From Haliotis asinina (taxonomy: Eukaryota > Mollusca > Gastropoda > Lepetellida > Haliotidae), in the NCBI RefSeq assembly GCF_037392515.1, contig NC_090295.1, positions 14,217,001-14,281,000 on the forward strand: a DNA stretch of 64,000 nt. The letters run 5' to 3'. Position numbers and translations under genes: made by a program. Positions 58,306-64,000 of this stretch are shown piece after piece (position 1 is the stretch's first letter; each line of letters begins with the position of its first letter). The notes under the pieces were generated by a model. That model was not told where the DNA came from. It did not search any database and saw only the letters and a list, made by a program, of their open reading frames with translations.

Positions 58306-59357
58306 AGGCTAAGGGCTACTCTGCGCACGTGGCGAACGTTATAGCTCGCGCGCATAGAGTTTCTACCCGTTCTTTATATGACGACAAATGGCGCTCTTTT
58401 GAGAATTTTTGCACACGAAGATCTCAAGATCCCATGGCAGCATCTCCTCAGTTTGTGGCACAGTTCCTTCTCTACCTACGGAACTCTAGACATCTCAAAG
58501 GCAGTACCTTAGGCACCTATTTGTCAGCTTTGAATTCTGTCCTTGCTATCAAGTCAGATTCACAGATCTCCAAGATACCGGAACTTATTGCGCTTCTCAA
58601 AGCTTTCAAGCTGGAAGACCAGAAGACCAAGTTTCGTCCTCCAGCTTGGGATCTTAATGTTGTCCTTCAACATCTCAGAGGGCCGCCGTACGAGCCATTA
58701 GAAGAAGCCTCCTTTGAACATCTTTCCAAGAAGACGGTTTTCTCACTATCATTGGCAACAGCGGCTAGAGTCAGCGAGATCCATGCTCTTGACGTTACTC
58801 AGATCCGATTTGAACAGTCAAGACACGGACGTGCTCATTTGGGTTTGCTTTGGGATTTTGTGGCTAAGAACCAGCTTCCCGGGCAGCCTAACAGGTTATT
58901 CTCCATCCCTCCTTTGTCTACGATCTTGGGTCATCATGACTTGGAGGAGGAGCTGCTATGTCCAGTCAGGGCTCTCAGATGCTATATTAAAAGGTCAGCC
59001 TCTAGGAGACGATCCCGCAAAAGGTTATTCATTCCCTTTGCCGTGTCCTGCAAAGGTGAAGTAAACAGAAATACTATTGCCCTCTGGCTCAGATCGACTA
59101 TCCTGGCGGCCTATGACGACAAGCACCTGCCTCATCCGGTAGCAAGTAACCCGCACGAGATCAGGGCCTTGGCGTCTACGATGGCCCTCCATCGGAACTG
59201 CACAGTACCGCAGATCATGGAGGGCTGTTTCTGGAGGTCATCAACTGTCTTCGCATCCCACTACTTGAGGGACTTGGCAGTTGAAGACGTGGAGGGATTA
59301 CAGTCATTTGGTCCATTGGTGGTTGCTCAGCAACTTACCCGACCATCCGCCCATTAG
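58281..59357 (+). CDS. DIRS tyrosine recombinase
   Basis: 358 codons counted from ATG 58281, just before the RT stop (25-bp overlap). The N-terminal half has the SAM-like core-binding helices ('STRSLYDDKWRSFENFC', 'FLLYLRNSRHLKGSTLGTYL'). The catalytic half shows Arg 163 in 'ATAARVSEIHAL', His 292 and Arg 295 in 'NPHEIRALAS', Trp 318 in 'CFWRSS' and the nucleophile Tyr 328 in 'ASHYLRDL'. This is a complete set for the tyrosine recombinase/phage integrase fold. It should join the circular cDNA to the genome by strand exchange. The true start is uncertain: the same frame has no stop back to the Gag TGA at 56358, with an ATG at 56481, so a protein up to 958 residues is possible. Confidence 0.93.
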   Translation: MGHLQRALKAKGYSAHVANVIARAHRVSTRSLYDDKWRSFENFCTRRSQDPMAASPQFVAQFLLYLRNSRHLKGSTLGTYLSALNSVLAIKSDSQISKIPELIALLKAFKLEDQKTKFRPPAWDLNVVLQHLRGPPYEPLEEASFEHLSKKTVFSLSLATAARVSEIHALDVTQIRFEQSRHGRAHLGLLWDFVAKNQLPGQPNRLFSIPPLSTILGHHDLEEELLCPVRALRCYIKRSASRRRSRKRLFIPFAVSCKGEVNRNTIALWLRSTILAAYDDKHLPHPVASNPHEIRALASTMALHRNCTVPQIMEGCFWRSSTVFASHYLRDLAVEDVEGLQSFGPLVVAQQLTRPSAH

Positions 59358-59573
59358 GTAACTACACTTCTACTTACCTTTGGTCTTAAGATTAACCTCA
59401 CCCCCAGGGTGCGTCGGTTTTTCTTTGGAGTTCTATTGGGTTGCTCTTTGTCCTGTTCCAGGTATTATCCTGAGACCGTTGACATTGGCTTTCCCGAGTT
59501 CTCCTGATGCATGTGCACTGTTTGCTGAGGGATGGTCCTCTGGAGTCCACACCACCATCCATCTGTCGAAGCC
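59358..59573 (+). other. DIRS 3' non-coding segment
   Basis: 216 bp between the recombinase stop and the internal complementary region. A 67-codon frame starting at 59380 has no recognisable domain. Confidence 0.6.
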
Positions 59574-59659
59574 ATATGCATAAGACCTATGGTAAGGTAA
59601 GTTAAAAATTTATTAAAATCTAAATATTTTAGATATTTAAATACTTACCTTACCATAGG
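59574..59659 (+). repeat. DIRS internal complementary region (86 bp)
   Basis: The first half ('atatgcataagacctatgg' to 'ggtaagttaaaaatt') is complementary to the outer end of the left terminal repeat including its unique bases. The second half ('aaaatctaaatattttagat' to 'acttaccttaccatagg') is complementary to the outer end of the right repeat. Such a region is known in DIRS elements, where it is thought to template the join of the two ends into a circle. It fixes the element ends near 53628 and 59934. Confidence 0.9.
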
Positions 59660-59725
59660 GCGGTGACTCCCTCCCAACGCTGGATGCTCCTCCCCACTTT
59701 GGACTCTTCGGACCTTCCGGTTGAC

Positions 59726-59901
59726 GGTAAAAGTGAATTTTGGATTCTGCGCTCTCGCGCGAGTGGAGAGATCACGTCACTTCCGTGACTACATTCGTAG
59801 ATTACATGAGGTAGCCATCGAGGGGATGGCGAATCAACGACTGTCTGATCTCGTTTAGCGAAGCTAGAGGTAATATGCATAAGACCTATGGTAAGGTAAG
59901 T
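59726..59901 (+). repeat. DIRS right inverted terminal repeat (176 bp)
   Basis: Exact reverse complement of 53636-53811 by reading. Element sequence continues to about 59934 ('atttaaatatctaaaatat' and following), matched only by the internal complementary region. Confidence 0.95.
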
Positions 59902-61119
59902 ATTTAAATATCTAAAATATTTAGATTTTAATAATTTCTCTTTCAAGAGGTTCAGAAACGTTTGGATTTGGTTCGGTTCCAATGGTGAACACTAGCTAGG
60001 ACTACAAGTCTGTTTGCTATAATCGTCTTGGCAATGAAGTTTTGCAGATTCATACCCATGGAGATATTCAGAGAGATATGCATCATAGCCTAAATTTCAT
60101 ACATCAATAACATTTTTGAGGTGTGTTTACAAAATAGTGTGCATACCGATGAAACTGCATGCTCACTTCCTTCCGATAACACCTCACATACGAGGGGTTC
60201 ACGCTTCATTTGATTGGCTGAAACAGCCACGCATGTTTACAGGGACTGTATGTTCTGTAAAACAGCATACACGGCTAATGCAGGCATAAACTGATATGTA
60301 CTCTGGAAGATACGATATCGACATGTCAACACCATCAGCTGTAATGAAATAGCGAAGCAAGTATTCTAATTTAACACTAATTTTGATCAGTACAAGATGT
60401 CAGCTAAGGCTGACACTGAGTCCTTTTTTTCAGTGTGCTGTGTTGAGTTACACAATGGACGTATGTCACTTCCGAAAATATGCAAATGACTTAATAGTTT
60501 TCGCAGGATTACTTTTGACGAAGTTGGCTAAGTTTTGATTCATGCAAGATACGGTAGGGATTGTATTAGTTTCAAAATATTCCGTAACTTTCTGCAAGAT
60601 GAATACGTTGACATTTCCACCAGTGATACATTCAAATGAAATAAATCACCTTTTCTTTTGCGATGAATTGATTTTTGTGAGATTGGCATATGTAAACAGC
60701 CGACCCTGGACGTGGTATTCTGCTTTCCCGATGTTTTCATGTGCCGAAAAAATCGTAAAATAGAGAGATCCAGTATGCATCAACCTAGGATGATTGTAAA
60801 TATTTTGTCGGACAAACAACTTGTATTCTGCAAGTTGTAATCTGTTCAGTGCAAATGACGAAAGCATGGCATCCAAGATCGAAAAACCTGTTCATTCATG
60901 ACTGTCAAGTACCCCACCACCCTTGGGGATTTTACGGGACGCTTTAATTACCATGCATCATGTTCGCAACCAATTGAGGTGTTTCCACGGTGATTGAATT
61001 AATTAGGGGGAAGTGCTTCAGTTAGTACTGCGGAGCACACCGTCTCGGGAACAAGAGACGATATGCCGTCTCACGTACACGTTGCGTCTCGGACTGATAA
61101 CACCTGTGTTGTGTTGTAG

Positions 61120-61176
61120 GTGGTGACCTTCAACTTCATCAAAGGTGGACCAGGTTTAGTCTTTGACCAAGTATAA
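61120..61176 (+). pseudogene. PGD: Exon-3-like sequence with its own splice acceptor (possible decoy or poison exon)
   Basis: After acceptor 'gtgttgtag' the sequence reads GTGGTGACCTTCAAC and later AAAGGTGGA, echoing the start of true PGD exon 3 (GTGGTTGCCTTCAAC, AAGGTGGA) 113 bp downstream. In the PGD frame it encodes VVTFNFIKGGPGLVFDQV and then TAA. It could be a decayed duplicate of the exon start. Inclusion would truncate PGD, so it is not a functional alternative exon. The similarity is short and could be chance. Confidence 0.35.
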
Positions 61177-61232
61177 TATAATGTGACTATGCTGATGTTT
61201 TGCAGTGAATGTATTATATCCTGTATTTTTAG

Positions 61233-61412
61233 GTGGTTGCCTTCAACCGGACTGTGTCTAAGGTGGATGACTTTTTGGCAAAGGAGGCCAAGGGCACGAA
61301 GGTGATTGGTGCCAAGTCGCTGGAGGAGATGGTGAAGTTGCTGAAGAAGCCACGGCGTGTCATGATGCTGGTCAAGGCAGGACAGGCTGTAGATGCCTTC
61401 ATTGATAAACTG
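61233..61412 (+). CDS. PGD: 6-phosphogluconate dehydrogenase, third coding exon
   Basis: A 180-bp exon (60 codons, phase 0 both sides) lies between acceptor 'tatttttag' and donor 'gtcagc'. It encodes VVAFNRTVSKVDDFLAKEAK, GTKVIGAKSLEEMVKLLKKP and RRVMMLVKAGQAVDAFIDKL. 'NRTVSKVD' carries the residues that bind the NADP+ 2'-phosphate in PGD, and 'KPRR..MLVKAGQAVD' is a conserved PGD block near the cofactor. The donor is weaker than consensus (gtcagc). Exons 1-3 give 90 residues of an enzyme of about 480; the remainder, including the substrate-binding helical domain, lies past the window. Reading on into the intron meets a stop at 61515-61517. Confidence 0.96.
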
Positions 61413-61509
61413 GTCAGCATTCAGAAAAGCTTTCTACATTATTTGCACACAACTTTAGCAAGCAACTTAACGTACATACAGTGTTTACATCACTTTCTGG
61501 CACCAGAGT

Positions 61510-61655
61510 GGCATTAGGGAAACCTAGTGATTAAATTGCTCTGTCTTCAGGCTGATGGCTCAGGTTCGCTTTCACATGGGTATAATGTGTGAAGCCCATT
61601 TCTGGTGCTCTGGCCATGATATTACTGGAACACTGCTAAAAGCGACATTTAACCA
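61510..61655 (+). repeat. SINE family A copy
   Basis: 'aaacctagtgattaaattg' (box A), 'ctcaggttcgctttcacatg' (box B), 'gggtataatgtgtgaagccc', 'gatattactggaacactgct'. Confidence 0.7.
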
Positions 61656-61735
61656 TACTCATAAAATTTCAGTTTTATGACTGTTGGTATTTTATGCAAT
61701 GCAAGACACTACTGTCTTGTATATGTAGCGTAGCA

Positions 61736-61910
61736 TGGTACACTTTATCATCCTATTTGGAAATACCTTCTGGTACACTTTATCATCCTATTTGTGAATA
61801 CCTTCAGGTACACTTTATCAGCCTATTTGGAAATACCTTCTGGTACACTTTATCATCCTATTTGGAAATACCTTCTGGTACACTTTATCATCCTATTTGT
61901 AAATACCTTC
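61736..61910. repeat. 35-bp tandem minisatellite, 5 copies
   Basis: Five exact-length 35-bp units of 'tggtacactttatcatcc' plus 'tatttggaaataccttc' with few substitutions. The open frame across it (61694-61927) is repeat translation. Confidence 0.95.
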
Positions 61911-63221
61911 AGGAACAGACAAGGTAACTTATCTGCCGTAGCCATAAAGTCTTGATGACTGACAAAATTGTAATATAATGCACAAGAAGCTAAAATTGTT
62001 TTCAGAGAAATGTCAATTAAAATGTGTACAAAATTCTTTTGATAGTAATTTCATAGCAATTAAAGTTTCCTTCACTGACACCATTTTCTATGGAAATCGT
62101 TATCATATCAATTCTTGGTCTTGGAAGGATGCATAGTATTTACAGATTGGTTAAAAACCTAGCCAAAGGGGGCTACTCACTGAACCAGGGAGCCTGACAT
62201 AGCAGTTTTACTATGTCAAAGTTGGTGTATTGAATGAAACTATTGAGGTGGTGACTGTATCCCAAGAAAGTAAGCCAACCACAGAGTTCTATATGAGGGT
62301 GAAAGAACAGGCATGTTTTGAGAGAAACTTAATTAGTCACACCTGATTGAGGTTGAACATGTTGAAAGTGCTTCAGAGCACTAATTGTCCTTGACCAGAT
62401 AGACATCAGCAGGAGTCTTCATCAAAGCCCCCCATTATCCCGACATTCCAAATATCCATTTCTTACTGAATCTGTGTGACTTGTTCAGTGGAAATGTCAT
62501 AAATGTCATTTATTGTCTGTTAAAAAGTCATGCTGGTTTAACCTTTCCATTACTGGAAATTGGAATGGAGTCTGCTAAAAATAGGCATGCATTTGTTTAT
62601 GACCAGAGAGTGATTAATACCTTAAAGGCAGGTCAGCATGTCAGTGGTCACCATCGATTCCATACAGGAGCATCATAAAGTCTGATAGTTATCACTACCG
62701 TATTTGTTTTATTAATCACCCACTATACTTTGTCCTAAATTCAAGCCTAGTCAAGCGTTTGTTCATGAACCGATAGAGATTAATACCTTAACAGAGGCAA
62801 ACATATCAACAGTTGTCATCGATACAAGGAGTGTCTTGTGTAAATTCTGATAGACCTGGTTACGGTATATTTTGTATTTAATCACCCAAATTCAACTTAA
62901 CAAGCTGTAAGTTTTTGTAACCACCTATACTGAGACCAAAAATTTACAAGTTTACAATGTTTTGTGTAGATTTTAAAGAAAACAGTATTATAAAGAGAGT
63001 ATGAAATTACTTTATGGATTTTCATTGATTTTTTATCTTAGTTTCTTCACCACCACTTCTCAGAAGACAATATTCCAGGGTTCAATTTTTTATAAAACAA
63101 GCCACTTGCACAGGGCAAATGACCTTCAGAAAGTAACTTGTCATAACTAATTTCTGCTTGCCTTTATTTTTATGACACAATGATGATAATGTTATTATGA
63201 AAGGATAAATCGGCATGTTAT

Positions 63222-63282
63222 TTGGTGTGAGTTTTAGTTTTACGTCGCACTCAGCACTATTCCAGCTATATGGCGATGGTAT
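63222..63282 (-). repeat. SINE tail fragment, reverse
   Basis: On the minus strand: 'catatagctggaatagtgct' then 'gagtgcgacgtaaaactaaa', the family B tail. Confidence 0.6.
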
Positions 63283-64000
63283 TTGATGTTAATGTTGCAG
63301 GACATATTTATTACGAAGTGACAAATAGCAAAGTAAGATAACTATTCTTTATTTTCATTGCAAAATTTAATAGCTACATTTTAAGCAGATATGAAATCAA
63401 AGTTTATTTGCAGTTTGAAACCGTAAGTGGAAATTATCTAGTAGCCCAAGGACAAGTAAGATACCATTATTTGATAGCCAGATATGAAAAGTGACTTGTC
63501 CCGGGCATGAGGTAATGGGATTTTCCACCTGTATTCCTGTCAATGGTTTGAAAAAGCATACCCTCTTGTCAAGTATTTTACACAGGTGCACATATTACAG
63601 TGAATATGGTAAATTCAAATGGTCTCATGGTATCAGTATTATCACTTGCTCTTCAGTTAAAAATTGGTGTTGAATGTAATTAATTTGTGCACATGAGTAA
63701 ACCTACATTCATTAAGTACACCTGGCACACTGACCAGGTTACCTGAGGGCAATACAGTCACACTTTCAGGTTATGGAAGCTGAAAACTGCCAACTAAAAT
63801 CTTTCATAAAATAATTGAATCTGTTTTTATTTGACTATGCATTCAATTTTGCATGGCTTAGGGGAAAAAAGCATGCATAAATGTAGGTAAGTGCAGAAAC
63901 CAACTATTCCTTTTTTTGTAATTTTGCATGTTCAAACACCTGCTGAACATTAAGTAAGAAGCACAACTTTGCCCTGACAGATACATTCCTGTGTTTGTCA

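Larger units (their letters stand above)
53628..59934 (+). mobile_element. DIRS1-type tyrosine-recombinase retrotransposon, apparently full length
   Basis: A 6.3-kb element in sense orientation in PGD intron 2. In order it has a left inverted terminal repeat, a leader, gag (54285-56360), RT/RNase H (56365-58305), tyrosine recombinase (to 59357), an internal complementary region (59574-59659) and the right inverted repeat. This layout defines DIRS1-like elements, which reverse-transcribe RNA but integrate a circular DNA with a tyrosine recombinase in place of a DDE integrase, so no target duplication is made; none is seen. All three frames are open and the 176-bp repeats look identical, so the copy is young and possibly competent. 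It is visibly more GC-rich than its surroundings. Ends were set where the flanks stop matching the internal complementary region. Confidence 0.95.
45279..61232 (+). other. PGD: PGD intron 2, with nested DIRS element
   Basis: GT..AG intron of 15.95 kb, phase 0. It holds a foldback MITE (45321-45430), a GG-rich minisatellite (46796-47225), SINEs, a SINE split by a foldback and tailed by an ACTC microsatellite (49060-49475), the 6.3-kb DIRS element (53628-59934), and an exon-3-like sequence with its own acceptor at 61120. In 49480-51990 and 59935-61110 I see nothing beyond AT-rich intron DNA. Confidence 0.85.
61413..64000 (+). other. PGD: PGD intron 3 (runs off the window)
   Basis: No further PGD exon is found to the window end. 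It holds a SINE (61510), a 35-bp minisatellite (61736-61910) and a reverse SINE tail (63222). Otherwise AT-rich DNA without recognisable features. Confidence 0.75.

Noticed and set aside
63290..63330. Possible fourth PGD exon (after 'gttgcag', reading D-I-F-I)
   Set aside because: It does not continue the expected PGD sequence and meets a stop after six codons.

Overview
The window looks like animal nuclear DNA: AT-rich, with genes split into short phased exons by long introns with GT..AG borders, and dense in SINEs, foldback elements and minisatellites. The 6-phosphogluconate dehydrogenase and mitochondrial ribosomal protein exons are clearly metazoan. The repeat style (tRNA-like SINEs ending in CTCACTCACT, many foldback MITEs, a DIRS element) fits a marine gastropod mollusc; abalone is my best guess, but that is inference.

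Host genes. (1) Positions 6773-12328 (+) hold the last four coding exons of a gene for an acidic, Asn/Gln-rich protein tail, best matched to a GOLIM4/GOLM1-like Golgi membrane protein, with a poly(A) signal at 12462. (2) Positions 28879-32147 (-) hold four phased exons of MRPL20 (mitochondrial large-subunit protein bL20m); the first coding exon was not found. (3) PGD starts at 34697 (+) and its first three coding exons (34697-34710, 45203-45278, 61233-61412) join in frame; the rest lies beyond the window. MRPL20 and PGD are arranged head to head.

Mobile DNA. PGD intron 2 holds an apparently complete 6.3-kb DIRS1-type tyrosine-recombinase retrotransposon (53628-59934). It has 176-bp inverted terminal repeats that I read as perfect, an internal complementary region, and open gag, RT/RNase H and recombinase frames. 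The recombinase frame stays open right across the RT/RNase H gene. A Tc1-type transposon with a broken transposase sits in the last MRPL20 intron (29117-30483). A 1.2-kb element flanked by TTAA (22682-23887) carries a broken THAP zinc finger. Two SINE families with different heads share one 3' tail and occur more than 20 times. Several foldback/MITE families are present, one of them inserted inside a SINE.

Tandem repeats. PGD intron 1 holds 17 nearly identical copies of a 259-bp unit (36507-40909). Other arrays are an 84-bp minisatellite (1311-2152), a GG-every-6-bp array (46796-47225), a 35-bp array (61736-61910), a 31-41-bp array (11100-11460), a 44-bp array (36080-36300), and ACTC and CCTCA microsatellites.

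The rest is intron or intergenic DNA in which I see no further genes. I saw no bona fide tRNA, rRNA or CRISPR locus.
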